DNA of 64,000 bases from Eubacterium sp. AF36-5BH (lineage in GTDB: Bacteria > Bacillota > Clostridia > Lachnospirales > Lachnospiraceae). Every line of letters starts with the position of its first letter. The first letter of the stretch is position 1. The stretch covers positions 186,001 to 250,000 of the forward strand of contig NZ_QTVG01000001.1 in assembly GCF_003460505.1 (NCBI RefSeq), written 5' to 3'. Of this stretch, positions 8,366 to 17,216 are shown one piece after another. The notes beneath the pieces were generated by a model. That model was not told where the DNA came from. It worked only from the letters and a program-made list of their open reading frames with translations, and did not search any database. The translations under genes were made by a program, and so were the position numbers.

Positions 8366-9193
8366 TTAGTATAATTTATTAATTATTTCATCATCAATTT
8401 TGTATGTGTTCTCTTCAGCAGGGAAGCTCTTATCTTTTACAGCCTTGATATAATCCCTGAATGCACCTTTCATTACTTCACCTACATTTGCAAACTGACG
8501 TACAAATTTTGGAACATAATCAGTAAACATTCCAAGCATATCCTGGTAAACTAAAACCTGTCCGTCACAGCCTGCTCCTGCCCCAATTCCAATAGTTGGT
8601 ATGTCAAGAATTTCTGTAACTTTTGCTGCAAGTTTTGCAGGTACTGCTTCTAAAACAACCATTGATGCACCTGCTGCCTGAACTGCTTTTGCATCTTCAA
8701 TTAACTTCTTTGCTGCTGCTTCAGTTTTTCCCTGAACCTTGAAACCACCAAATGCATTAATTGACTGTGGTGTAAGACCGATATGTGCACAAACTGGAAT
8801 TGATGCTTTTACAATTGCTTCGATTTGTGGTGCGACTTCCACGCCACCTTCAAGTTTTACCATATTAGCGTGACCTTCCTTCATAAGTCTGCCTGCGTTT
8901 ACAACTGCATCATAAACTGATGTCTGATATGACATAAATGGCATATCGCAAACTAAAAGAATATCTTTGATTCCTCTTGAAACTGCTGCACAATGGTGAA
9001 TCATGTCTTCCATTGTTACCTGAATTGTATCTTCATATCCAAGCATTGTATTTCCAAGTGAGTCACCAACTAAAATTGTGTTTACACCAACTTCTTCCAT
9101 TAACTTTGCTGTTGAGTAATCATAGCAAGTCAACATTGTAATTTTATCTCCGTCCTGTTTCTGTTTTAATAATGTATTTACTGTGTTCTTCAT
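8366..9193 (-). CDS. panB: 3-methyl-2-oxobutanoate hydroxymethyltransferase
   Basis: 275 aa. Makes ketopantoate from ketoisovalerate and methylene-tetrahydrofolate, the first committed step to pantothenate. Signatures: [40 protein letters not shown] with the metal-binding Asp, [14 protein letters not shown], and [24 protein letters not shown] precedes the ATG. The start overlaps the upstream DUF2520 gene by four bases (ATGA), showing tight coupling. Confidence 0.97.
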   Translation of the reverse strand: MKNTVNTLLKQKQDGDKITMLTCYDYSTAKLMEEVGVNTILVGDSLGNTMLGYEDTIQVTMEDMIHHCAAVSRGIKDILLVCDMPFMSYQTSVYDAVVNAGRLMKEGHANMVKLEGGVEVAPQIEAIVKASIPVCAHIGLTPQSINAFGGFKVQGKTEAAAKKLIEDAKAVQAAGASMVVLEAVPAKLAAKVTEILDIPTIGIGAGAGCDGQVLVYQDMLGMFTDYVPKFVRQFANVGEVMKGAFRDYIKAVKDKSFPAEENTYKIDDEIINKLY

Positions 9194-10029
9194 TTTAGAA
9201 TATCCTCCATTTCACTGTAATCTCTATCTTTATTTTTATTTTTAGCAACGTCTAAAACCTGTCTTGACACTGCTTTATAAATTTCTTTGCTGTTTCCACT
9301 TAATGTTTTCAAATGTTTCAAAACTGTTGTTGTGTCATTTCGCTCAATTGGGCCGGTTAATGCAGCACTGCAACCATCATTCAAACAATGTTCAACATTT
9401 CCTCTAATAATCGGGGCTAATGCAGTATCGGCTGAATCTTTGTCAAAGCCACATTCAAGTAACAACTGCTCACTTAAACTAATAAGCCCAACAACAAGAT
9501 TACTTGCAATTGCCGCTGACGCATGATATTTAACTTTGTTTTCCTTGGAAATAACACAAACATTGTTTCCAAAACTTTCAAGCCATTGTTTTACAAAGTT
9601 AATTTTTTCTTCTGATCCTTCTACTGTGAAATAACTTTTTGACAACTCTTTGTAAGAACTATATTTGTCGCTCACTGCAAAGAGTGGGTGAATAGAAAAT
9701 CCAAAACCACCACGTTTTGAAATATCCGAAAAGACTTCTGACGATAATGCGCCACTTGTGTGACAAATAATTTTTCCACTTAGACTAAAATGTTTTATAC
9801 TACTCCAGACCTTTTCAATTACACCGTCCGGGACCGTAATAAAAACAATCTCACTATCCTTTACTAACAATTCAACATCCGTATAATATGCCGAATTAGT
9901 AAACTTCGATGCTTCTTTTGCATCTTCTTTAAATTCACTGTAATAACCAATAACTTTCTGATTATTATCTGCTAAATATTTTCCCAGAGAAAATCCAACT
10001 TTCCCTGCTCCTATAAATCCAACTTTCAT
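9190..10029 (-). CDS. Rossmann-fold DUF2520 protein, candidate ketopantoate reductase (PanG-like)
   Basis: 279 aa from ATG 10029; a second ATG six bases earlier is too close to the GGAGG site. N terminus [20 protein letters not shown] is a GxGxxG NAD(P)-binding motif; [15 protein letters not shown] and [13 protein letters not shown] follow, and the C-terminal half is helical and DUF2520-like ([19 protein letters not shown]). Translationally coupled to panB by an ATGA overlap. The window has panB, panC and panD but no panE; a non-PanE ketopantoate reductase, PanG, has been described in Francisella with homologues in Enterococcus and Clostridia. Context and fold make this the best candidate for that step, but the substrate is inferred. 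Confidence 0.8.
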   Translation of the reverse strand: MKVGFIGAGKVGFSLGKYLADNNQKVIGYYSEFKEDAKEASKFTNSAYYTDVELLVKDSEIVFITVPDGVIEKVWSSIKHFSLSGKIICHTSGALSSEVFSDISKRGGFGFSIHPLFAVSDKYSSYKELSKSYFTVEGSEEKINFVKQWLESFGNNVCVISKENKVKYHASAAIASNLVVGLISLSEQLLLECGFDKDSADTALAPIIRGNVEHCLNDGCSAALTGPIERNDTTTVLKHLKTLSGNSKEIYKAVSRQVLDVAKNKNKDRDYSEMEDILK

Positions 10030-10442
10030 GGGCATCCCTCCTTTTAATATTTTTTGACTTATGTCAACTAAATATTATAGTTTTGGGACAATGAGTCTCA
10101 TTCCTTCAAGATATAAGCTACGCTCCAATCTTTATAGTGAAAAATATTTTATTCATCAGTATAGTTTCATTTCGAATACCATCCGCGAAATAATTTAACA
10201 CAATTAGGGAATTAATGCAAATCTTTTTGGCTATTATCTAATCACATTTTTTCATTATAACAAATACACTGTTATATATAATGTAATAAAAATTCCATTA
10301 AACTTTCCTATAACGTACTAAAGATTGTCGTTTGCAACATTTCACATAACCAGTGCGTATTGTTTCAACAACTTTTTTTGTATCAAGATATATCCACAGC
10401 CGAAGTTTTTTTATCAAATAATAATTTCGATTCTTTTTAATA
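10030..10442. other. Intergenic region without a recognisable gene
   Basis: About 410 bp of AT-rich sequence upstream of the DUF2520-panB unit. It should hold that operon's promoter, but I cannot assign one with confidence. No ORF, tRNA or known riboswitch pattern is visible. Confidence 0.5.
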
Positions 10443-10502
10443 ACTAAAAAGACATCTGTAACAATATCTTTATACTGCTACAAATGTCTTTCTATTTTTA
10501 GT
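10443..10502 (-). terminator. Terminator-like hairpin downstream of the CBM-like remnant
   Basis: Nested inverted repeat: outer ACTAAAAA/TTTTTAGT, inner AGACATCTGTA/TACAAATGTCT with a central loop. It lies 55 bp past the end of the minus-strand pseudogene at 10558-10938 and is probably that gene's old terminator. Confidence 0.55.
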
Positions 10503-10557
10503 GTCTTAATTATTTTTGTACTATTTAAAACTTTGATTATTTTGTGTTTGTACCATC

Positions 10558-10938
10558 TTAAAACTTTAACTTTGATTTTTTATAAATATCATTTTGTGCG
10601 TAAACGTAAACTAAACATTTTTCTTTGTCCTTAGCCTGTATTACACCATTCTTTGAAACCACAGGTACTTTTGCCAACTCCTTATCATCTAAATATACTG
10701 TTAATATTCAATTGCTATTTCCTGCAACAGCATCTACATCTAATCTGTATTTCCCTGATTTTGCAATATTGGTTTTATACTCAATAGTGGAATTAGCAGT
10801 TAGGTTACCAATATATCTTTTTCCTGCTGTGCCACCATACGGTCTTACATTAGTTTCAACATGATTTCCATTTAACTCCTCATTGTCAATTAAATTAGAC
10901 ATGTTTAAAAACATATCTCTAATGAAGCTGGTATCAAC
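10558..10938 (-). pseudogene. Remnant of a carbohydrate-binding-module-like protein
   Basis: A beta-sandwich-like reading frame (VDTSFIRDMFLNMSNLIDNE, RPYGGTAGKRYIG, IEYKTNIAKSGKYRLDVDA) is interrupted by TGA at 10708-10710 and continues in the same frame (ILTVYLDDKELAKVPVV ... YKKSKLKF) to TAA at 10558. The pattern resembles a CBM6/CBM35-type module that would end a larger secreted glycosidase. There is no start region or catalytic domain upstream (a TAA precedes the fragment), so it is a degraded 3' fragment. Family assignment is tentative. Confidence 0.6.
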
Positions 10939-11007
10939 TTAGCGTTAGCCTCTTTATTCACATAACACTCTTCAACTTTTTATCGTAGAGGTCTTTGTTA
11001 TTTTTTA

Positions 11008-11454
11008 CTAAAAATGTTCCATTATCTCTTCCAAACTTTTATCTAACCCTAACTTTTCTATTTCATTAAAAATAGAATTAATCACTTCTATATCTTCTTC
11101 CCAATCGTCTGCTATTTCTTCTACACTTTTTCCTCTTTTTATTTTCTTATATACCATTTCAACAAGTTTTCTGCGTTCTCCGAATTCAATTCCCTGCGAT
11201 TTACCAATCTCTTTGCCAGCTTCAACGCCATCGTTATACGTGTTTTCCAATGTCTGCTTTTCGTTATACTCTGTCAAGAACATTTTAACCACCTCCGCCT
11301 TATTTTCCAGCAGAAATTCTCGCAACACATCTTCATTTATACATTCGTCCACAGCCATTTTCACTGCTTCCTCGTCACTGAAATTCTTACCGGAATACTT
11401 ACTGATATACTCTCTCATCCTAGTTGTTAGTATAACATATTCCTTTAAAATCAC
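11008..11454 (-). pseudogene. C-terminal fragment of an Rpn-family (PD-(D/E)XK transposase-like) protein
   Basis: 148 codons. The region RMREYISKYSGKNFSDEEAV, then EDVLREFLLENKAEVVKMFL and a Glu/Gly-rich helix (EAGKEIGKSQGIEFGERR) followed by KRGKSVEEIADDWEEDIEVI, is the usual C-terminal half of Rpn-type recombination-promoting nucleases common in Lachnospiraceae. The N-terminal PD-(D/E)XK nuclease domain is missing; the frame upstream hits TGA inside the inverted repeat at 11448-11514. It may still make a short protein from GTG 11454, but without a Shine-Dalgarno I regard it as a remnant. Confidence 0.65.
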
Positions 11455-11514
11455 ATCTACGCTAAATATGTCCTTTTTTAATATTCAAAAACATATCTAA
11501 CGTAGATGTGATTT
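11448..11514. repeat. Inverted repeat at the truncated 5' end of the Rpn fragment
   Basis: Arms of 24 nt at 11448-11471 and 11491-11514 (AAATCACATCTACG core) match at 22 of 24 positions, with a 19-nt spacer. It sits exactly where the Rpn frame is broken, so it could be a scar of rearrangement or a duplicated segment in opposite orientation. Confidence 0.7.
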
Positions 11515-11539
11515 ATTAATTTACTTTATTATTTTCAAT

Positions 11540-11944
11540 TTATTTATCAGTAAACTCTTTGACCATATCAATAATCTCTTTACCTTTATTTTCTTTAATA
11601 GAATATTTCTTATTCGATATACTACATTCTTCATTGGAAATTAATGTAATGCTAATTGAAGAATTTTTTCTAAAGATATCTATATTATATAACCAACCAC
11701 TAGCATCTTCCGAAACTTTCTTTTTTATCTTGGTATTAGTTAATTTATTATATAACTTATCTGTTTGTTCTTTCGTCAACTCCGTTACATTTCCGTTATT
11801 ACCATCTGTAACTAAAATTTTTGTAATTTCTTCTTTGGGAATAGATAACATTTTCTGCGTCGATGATGACTTTACGATAATAATTGATACAACAACCATT
11901 ACTAATACCAAAGGAATAATCACAATGCATACTTTTTTTTTCAT
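11540..11944 (-). CDS. Small membrane-anchored protein of unknown function
   Basis: 134 aa from ATG 11944, preceded by AAAGGAG; the longer opening to 11989 runs into the upstream gene. One N-terminal hydrophobic segment (residues about 4-24, VCIVIIPLVLVMVVVSIIIV) followed by a mixed, Lys/Ser-rich extracytoplasmic region of about 105 residues. No cysteine lipobox and no family that I recognise. It follows the C39-like peptidase gene by 14 nt, so the two are likely cotranscribed; it may be an immunity or accessory partner of that peptidase, but this is only context. Confidence 0.65.
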   Translation of the reverse strand: MKKKVCIVIIPLVLVMVVVSIIIVKSSSTQKMLSIPKEEITKILVTDGNNGNVTELTKEQTDKLYNKLTNTKIKKKVSEDASGWLYNIDIFRKNSSISITLISNEECSISNKKYSIKENKGKEIIDMVKEFTDK

Positions 11945-11958
11945 AATTTCTCCTTTAC

Positions 11959-12906
11959 TTACTTTATATTTACAGTAACATAATTCCAACTGCCTTTACA
12001 TTTTCCCCAAACAAAACGTGTAGGTGAGTTTGTCCAACCATCTGCTATACGAATGTACGTTTCATACCTATCTCCATACCAATGTTCATAAATGTACTGC
12101 TTATATCCTAGTGCTACAACCGAATGATCATTATACTTGTAATGATCGTGAACTATCAAGTGACACGGTCTACCATTGTTAATCTCACTCACAATTTTTC
12201 TTCCGCTATTTGTACCACTATGAAATTTAACTGTATAATTATTTACTCCCACTAAATCAAAAAATTTGCTATGTCCCGTTGCAACATTTTTATCTAATGT
12301 CCCTCCTTCTGATTTACATTTCATATAATCACGCAACTTTTTAAATGTTGTTTTCCAATTAGACTTATAATAAAGTTTTTTATATTTTTTGCTATCTCTT
12401 TTATACCAGTATAGCATAATATTAGTAGCTGCTGTTGGTGCACATACTCCACCACTTTGCAATTCAGACATAATCTTATACGTTATATTATACCCCTTAA
12501 CATTTTTAGAACTTGAAGAATCATAACCACTTTCATACTTTCCTGGATTTGTAATAAACCCATCGCCTGAATTATCAGGTGGTGACGATAATGACACTTT
12601 ATCTACTTCACTCTCCATTCTGCACATTTCTTTTTCTGATATTTTCTCTATGTTATTGTTAGAAACATCTACTAATACCTTTTCATCTTTATTATCATTG
12701 CCTCCTATTGCATAACTCATACCGCCTAGATAATAAACTTTCTGTTTTTTCTTTTTTACATCAAAATTTTCTTCAACTTTCTCTGATGCATTATCCAAAA
12801 ACAATTCATCTCCAAATTCAATAATATTATTATTTTCTTCAGAACTAGCTATTATATATCCTTCTATTTGTTTATTCTTTTTAACATTATATAAATATGC
12901 ACTCAC
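11959..12906 (-). CDS. C39-like (papain-fold) cysteine peptidase, probably 5'-truncated
   Basis: 315 aa. The C-terminal half has the peptidase C39-like pattern: QSGGVCAPTAATNIMLYW with the catalytic Cys, GRPCHLIVH, NDHSVVALGYKQY with the catalytic His, and RIADGWTNSP with a likely Asp/Asn. The N-terminal third (AYLYNVKKNKQIEGYIIASS) looks like the propeptide of streptopain-like secreted peptidases, which normally follows a signal peptide. Here there is none: the frame can be read upstream (KKVLFDSNQK) to a TGA without an ATG, so the secretion signal is missing. A weak GTG start at 12906 is the only option. Possibly a pseudogene. Confidence 0.65.
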   Translation of the reverse strand: MSAYLYNVKKNKQIEGYIIASSEENNNIIEFGDELFLDNASEKVEENFDVKKKKQKVYYLGGMSYAIGGNDNKDEKVLVDVSNNNIEKISEKEMCRMESEVDKVSLSSPPDNSGDGFITNPGKYESGYDSSSSKNVKGYNITYKIMSELQSGGVCAPTAATNIMLYWYKRDSKKYKKLYYKSNWKTTFKKLRDYMKCKSEGGTLDKNVATGHSKFFDLVGVNNYTVKFHSGTNSGRKIVSEINNGRPCHLIVHDHYKYNDHSVVALGYKQYIYEHWYGDRYETYIRIADGWTNSPTRFVWGKCKGSWNYVTVNIK

Positions 12907-12952
12907 CTTCTGATTTGAGTCGAATAATACTTTTTTAAAACAAGTTCAGAAG

Positions 12953-12993
12953 TGATGTGACCCCAAAAAGTCTAACTTTTTGGGGTCACATCA
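12953..12993. terminator. Long perfect hairpin after the trigger-factor-like gene
   Basis: 19-bp perfect stem (TGATGTGACCCCAAAAAGT with its complement) and a 3-nt loop, 28 bp past the stop of the lipoprotein gene at 13021. The T-run is not adjacent in the minus direction, so it may be a transcript-end hairpin rather than a classical terminator. Confidence 0.6.
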
Positions 12994-13020
12994 TAACTCT
13001 TTCATATATTTACTTCTTGT

Positions 13021-14202
13021 TTATTTTGTTGTTGTTTCAGCTGCCTTTGTTGTTTCTGTTGAAGCTGCTGTTGTAGAAGCTGCTGTTGTTGTTTCAACTG
13101 TTGTAGTTGGAGCTGAGCCCTTCTTTGTCTTAACATTTTCACAGATGATATCTCTAACCTTCATTAATAAAATATTAAGTTTAAGAGTATCTTTTACTGT
13201 TGATTCTCCGTAGTTCTTTGCTAATGTCTTAACATCTGCTCCGTAGTATTTCTTAGCATATGCATCGCCTTCGCTCTTGTAAATCTTGTCTCCATCAAGA
13301 CCTTCTTCCTTAGCAATAGCGTAAATTACCATTCTACTCTTGATAGCTTCTTTTGACTGCTTATGCCAATCACTTTCTGACATGCTGCATGCTTCTAAGT
13401 ATGTCTTAATGTCTTTAATACCGTATGATGAATACTGAGCTACAATCTGTGATTCAGCCTGTGATTCGTACTGTGTTAACTGTTCCTTATTGTATTCTGA
13501 AACCTTACAGTCAGCAACATAATCCTGCCATAAGCCGTTCATAATCTTGTTGTACTTTAATTCTTTTTTCTGATATTCTTTGTAAGCCTTAACTGTTGTC
13601 AACTTGTCTGATGAATAGTTTTTCTTAACAAATTCGTCATTTAATTCAGGTGTGTTTGTTTTCTGTAAAGCTGTAATCTTGTATGTAAACCATACTGACT
13701 TACCAGCTAACTTAACTTTCTTACTATTAACTGTTGTTGTTCCTGTGTAGTTTGAAGGGAAATTTAACTTCTTAGTAAATGTATCTCCAACCTTGTGTCC
13801 TTTAAGTGCATCAACAAAACCATCAATCATCTTGCTTCCACCAACTGTCTTAGCTGACATATCTGCTACCTGATCTGTTGCTGAGCCACCGTCAAATGCT
13901 ACCTTCTTACCTTTTGATTCAATCTTTCCTGTATAATTAAATACTACAGATGAATCCTTCTTAACAGAACCTTTTTTAATCTTTTCTGTTGTCTTATGTG
14001 ATGATAAATCCTGATCAATTGTCTGCTGTAATTCACTGTCTGTAACCTTAATATCATCTTCGTAAGCTGTTAATCCTTTGTATTCAGCTAACTTAATTGA
14101 GCCTAAATCTGTCTTTACTGTTCCTGATGTTGTGCTACCACAACCTACAAGACCTAATGCCATAGTTGCTGATAATGCAACTGCTAAAATCTTCTTATAC
14201 AT
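13021..14202 (-). CDS. Trigger-factor-like lipoprotein (extracytoplasmic FKBP-type foldase)
   Basis: 393 aa from ATG 14202, chosen because a lipoprotein signal follows (MYKKILAVALSATMALGLVG, then C at the LVGC lipobox). Residues about 85-185 are FKBP-like (SVVFNYTGKIESKGKKVAFD, FVDALKGHKVGDTFTKKLNF, FTYKITALQK) and about 190-350 resemble the trigger factor C-terminal helical domain (TPELNDEFVKKNYSSDKLTT). The last 35 residues are a Thr/Ala/Glu-rich low-complexity tail. This is the secreted counterpart of trigger factor found in Clostridia, a presumed peptidyl-prolyl isomerase and chaperone outside the membrane. It is a single gene with its own upstream region. Confidence 0.88.
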   Translation of the reverse strand: MYKKILAVALSATMALGLVGCGSTTSGTVKTDLGSIKLAEYKGLTAYEDDIKVTDSELQQTIDQDLSSHKTTEKIKKGSVKKDSSVVFNYTGKIESKGKKVAFDGGSATDQVADMSAKTVGGSKMIDGFVDALKGHKVGDTFTKKLNFPSNYTGTTTVNSKKVKLAGKSVWFTYKITALQKTNTPELNDEFVKKNYSSDKLTTVKAYKEYQKKELKYNKIMNGLWQDYVADCKVSEYNKEQLTQYESQAESQIVAQYSSYGIKDIKTYLEACSMSESDWHKQSKEAIKSRMVIYAIAKEEGLDGDKIYKSEGDAYAKKYYGADVKTLAKNYGESTVKDTLKLNILLMKVRDIICENVKTKKGSAPTTTVETTTAASTTAASTETTKAAETTTK

Positions 14203-14447
14203 CTTATATTTTTTCTCCTCTTCTATTTTTTGTGTTAAAAGCAAAATCAGTCGTACGCCCTAACACGCATACAACTGATTCTATCACAATAACCTTATTA
14301 TTTAAAGTCTATTTTCAAAAAACGTTTTAATTCACAAAATTATCACACTTTTTTACTTTTGAAATTAGGAAGTTCTATTTAACTTATATCCCCATTTACC
14401 TGATAATCTGTATAAAACTATTTTCAAAATAATTTCCAAACAAAATT

Positions 14448-15311
14448 TTAAACTAATTTCTTGCCTGTAATCTTTTCATAACCTTCTAAATAAATAGCAA
14501 TTGTTTTATCTTCTACTTCTTTTGGAAGTGTCCAGTTATGATTGTCGTTTGCTTTTAACCAGTCACGTGCAAACTGTTTGTCAAATGATGGCTGACCATG
14601 TCCAGGTTCATAAACATCTGCAGGCCAGAATCTTGAGCTGTCAGGTGTAAGCATTTCATCACCGATTACGATGTTTCCATTTTCATCAAGACCAAATTCA
14701 AACTTTGTATCTGCAATAATAATTCCACGTTCTAATGCATAGTCTGCACACTTCTTATAAAGAGCAATTGTATATTCTTTTAATTTTGCAGCATATTCTT
14801 CACCCTTACCTGGGAACTGTTTTTCTAAAACTTTAATGCTTTCTTCATAAGAAATATTTTCGTCATGATCACCAATTTCTGCCTTTGTTGAAGGTGTGTA
14901 AATTGGTTCAGGAAGCTTATCTGATTCTTTTAAGCCCTCAGGAAGTTTGATTCCGCAAACTGTTCCATTTTCCTGATAGCTTGCCCAACCGCTACCTGTA
15001 ATATATCCACGAACGATACATTCGATTGGAAGCATTTCAAGTTTCTTACACATCATGCTGTTTCCATCAAATTTTGGCTGTCTGAAAAATTCAGGCATAT
15101 CGTTTACGTCTACTGAAATCATGTGGTTAGGAACGATATCTTCTGTCATGTCAAACCAGAACTTTGACATCTGTGTAAGAACTGTACCCTTCTTTTCAAT
15201 TACATTTTTTAAAATTACATCAAAGCAACTAATTCTGTCAGTTGCTACCATAATTAAGCTGTCTCCGTTGTCATAGATTTCTCTTACTTTTCCTTCTTTA
15301 ATTGGCTTCAT
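14448..15311 (-). CDS. purC: Phosphoribosylaminoimidazole-succinocarboxamide synthase
   Basis: 287 aa of the longer SAICAR synthase type. Joins CAIR and aspartate in purine synthesis. Signatures: EGKVREIYDNGDSLIMVATD, DRISCFDVIL, PIECIVRGYITGSGWASYQ, IIIADTKFEFG and DEMLTPDSSRFWP. Strong AAAGGAGAGG before ATG 15311. It lies downstream of purB, but a 350-bp gap with a MITE-like element separates them, so cotranscription is uncertain. Confidence 0.97.
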   Translation of the reverse strand: MKPIKEGKVREIYDNGDSLIMVATDRISCFDVILKNVIEKKGTVLTQMSKFWFDMTEDIVPNHMISVDVNDMPEFFRQPKFDGNSMMCKKLEMLPIECIVRGYITGSGWASYQENGTVCGIKLPEGLKESDKLPEPIYTPSTKAEIGDHDENISYEESIKVLEKQFPGKGEEYAAKLKEYTIALYKKCADYALERGIIIADTKFEFGLDENGNIVIGDEMLTPDSSRFWPADVYEPGHGQPSFDKQFARDWLKANDNHNWTLPKEVEDKTIAIYLEGYEKITGKKLV

Positions 15312-15334
15312 CTTTTTCCTCTCCTTTACACTCT

Positions 15335-15472
15335 CATTCGCCGAAGGTAACTATTGTCGAAAGCACGCTCCCGCTGCCAAACGCTAGTAGCAGTTCTATC
15401 AAGCCAGCTACGCTGCCTTAATGAACCGACCACGTTAGAGCACTTTCTCCAATAGCTTACCTTCGGCGAATG
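15335..15472. mobile_element. MITE-like element with 21-22 bp terminal inverted repeats
   Basis: About 138 bp bounded by CATTCGCCGAAGGTAACTAT at 15335 and ATAGCTTACCTTCGGCGAAT ending at 15471-15472; the arms are complementary apart from one inserted base. The inside is GC-richer than the neighbourhood (AAGCACGCTCCCGCTGCC and similar) and carries no ORF. It sits between purC and purB. No obvious target-site duplication is visible. It could be a nonautonomous mobile element or a structured RNA. Confidence 0.7.
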
Positions 15473-15543
15473 TTTTTATAAATCAATAGTCTTTTTGTAA
15501 ATCCACGAAGTGCTCCGTTACTTGGTAACTTTCGCCCTTCTGC

Positions 15544-15596
15544 ACACATGCGGATTCTCGAAATTTTCTTTCGAAAATTTCTCCATCCTTATGTGT
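15544..15596. repeat. Hairpin between the MITE-like element and purB
   Basis: Outer arms ACACAT/ATGTGT and inner GAAATTTTC/GAAAATTTC make an interrupted stem. It is one of a series of hairpins in the 350-bp purC-purB gap and could contribute to termination after purB. Confidence 0.5.
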
Positions 15597-15600
15597 TTTC

Positions 15601-15657
15601 AGGTTGTTAATAAAACAACTTTTCTCAGCAAACTGGAAAAGTTATTTTATTTCAACC
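15601..15657 (-). terminator. Probable terminator just after purB
   Basis: Arms AGGTTG / CAACCT (outer) and TAAAACAACTTTTC / GAAAAGTTATTTTA (inner) form a long AU-rich stem beginning 8 nt past the purB stop. On the minus strand it is followed by a T-rich stretch. Confidence 0.6.
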
Positions 15658-15664
15658 TTTGGAT

Positions 15665-17095
15665 TTACACGTTTATTTCTGCACTTAATCCTAAGATGTC
15701 TTTATTTGCATCTAAGATTGGCTTTATTTCTTCTGCTAAGAATTCATCTACCTGTTCAGGTGAACGTCCTACATACTTGCTTGGATCCATTGTTTTCTGA
15801 AGATCTTCAAGTGACATATTAAATGCGTCATCATTTGCAATAAGTTCAAGTAAGTTGTTATCAAGACCTTTCTGCTTAACATTTGCTCCGGCTTCCATTG
15901 AAAGTTCACGAATCTTTTCGTGTAATTCCTGTCTGTCCCCGCCAGCTTTTACAGCATCCATCATAATATTTTCTGTTGCCATAAATGGAAGTTCGCTCAT
16001 AAGTCTCTTTTCAATAACCTTATCGTATACAACCAAACCGTCTACTACGTTAAGATATAAATCTAAAATTCCATCAATTGCAAGGAATGATTCAGGCACA
16101 CTAAGTCTCTTGTTTGCTGAGTCATCTAATGTTCTTTCAAACCACTGTGTAGCTGATGTAATGGCTGGATTTAATGCTGTAACCATTACATAATTTGCAA
16201 GTGATGCAATTCTTTCGCTTCTCATAGGATTTCTCTTGTAAGCCATTGCTGATGAACCAATCTGATTCTTTTCAAATGGTTCTTCAATTTCCTTTAAGTG
16301 CTGTAATAATCTAATGTCATTAGAGAATTTATGAGCACTTGCTGCAATACCTGCTAAGATGTTAAGCACTCTTGTATCCATCTTTCTTGAATATGTCTGA
16401 CCTGATACAGGGAAGCACTTATCAAATCCCATTTTGTTTGCAATTTTCTTTTCAAGTTCTTTGATTTTTTCATGATCACCTTCGAAAAGTTCTAAGAAAC
16501 TAGCCTGTGTTCCTGTAGTTCCCTTACTTCCAAGAAGCATCATGTTATCTAAAACATAATCTAAATCATCTAAATCTAATTTTAATTCCATAAGCCATAA
16601 TGTAGCTCTTTTACCTACTGTTGTTGGCTGAGCAGGCTGGAAATGTGTAAATGCTAAAGTTGGCTGTGATTTGTACTTGTCAGCAAACTTTGCAAGTTCA
16701 TTTATAACATTAATTAATTTCTTACGAACTAACTTAAGACCTTCTGTCATAATGATAATATCAGTGTTATCCCCAACGTAACATGATGTTGCACCAAGAT
16801 GAATAATACCTTTTGCCTTTGGGCACTGCTGGCCGTAAGCATAAACGTGTGACATTACATCGTGACGAACTAATTTTTCTCTTTCTTTTGCAACATCATA
16901 ATTAATGTCTTCAGCGTGAGCTTTTAATTCATCAATCTGTTCCTGTGTAATGTTAAGTCCAAGTTCCATCTCTGATTCAGCAAGTGCAATCCATAACTTT
17001 CTCCATGTTTTAAACTTCATGTCAGGTGAAAAAATGTACTGCATTTCCTTACTTGCGTATCTTTCTGACAACGGGCTGTTATATCTGTCGTTCAT
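15665..17095 (-). CDS. purB: Adenylosuccinate lyase
   Basis: 476 aa, the normal length for this type. Acts twice in purine synthesis (SAICAR to AICAR, and adenylosuccinate to AMP). Signatures: PLSERYASKEMQYIFSPDMK at the N terminus, HVYAYGQQCPKAKGIIHLGA with the active-site His, TLAFTHFQPAQPTTVGKR, and the fumarase-superfamily signature GSSAMAYKRNPMRSERIASL. AAGGAGG precedes ATG 17095. It follows purF with a 121-bp gap that contains a small hairpin (17169-17189). Confidence 0.97.
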   Translation of the reverse strand: MNDRYNSPLSERYASKEMQYIFSPDMKFKTWRKLWIALAESEMELGLNITQEQIDELKAHAEDINYDVAKEREKLVRHDVMSHVYAYGQQCPKAKGIIHLGATSCYVGDNTDIIIMTEGLKLVRKKLINVINELAKFADKYKSQPTLAFTHFQPAQPTTVGKRATLWLMELKLDLDDLDYVLDNMMLLGSKGTTGTQASFLELFEGDHEKIKELEKKIANKMGFDKCFPVSGQTYSRKMDTRVLNILAGIAASAHKFSNDIRLLQHLKEIEEPFEKNQIGSSAMAYKRNPMRSERIASLANYVMVTALNPAITSATQWFERTLDDSANKRLSVPESFLAIDGILDLYLNVVDGLVVYDKVIEKRLMSELPFMATENIMMDAVKAGGDRQELHEKIRELSMEAGANVKQKGLDNNLLELIANDDAFNMSLEDLQKTMDPSKYVGRSPEQVDEFLAEEIKPILDANKDILGLSAEINV

Positions 17096-17216
17096 AAAAA
17101 CCTCCTTGATTTTTAAATAGTTTGTATATATTAAATTTCTTTAATACCGAATAAATATTTGTCTGTGCCGGCTGATTTACAAATCAGCTTAAGCCTTATA
17201 TTTTAGTAAATATATT

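Noticed and set aside
10030-10442. Possible pan-motif RNA upstream of DUF2520-panB
   Set aside because: I could not find the paired hairpins with conserved bulged adenines; the region looks like plain AT-rich intergenic DNA.
11559-11978. 139-aa ORF (plus) opposite the small membrane protein
   Set aside because: Antisense shadow; the minus-strand frame has a good ribosome binding site, a TM segment and a cotranscribed neighbour.
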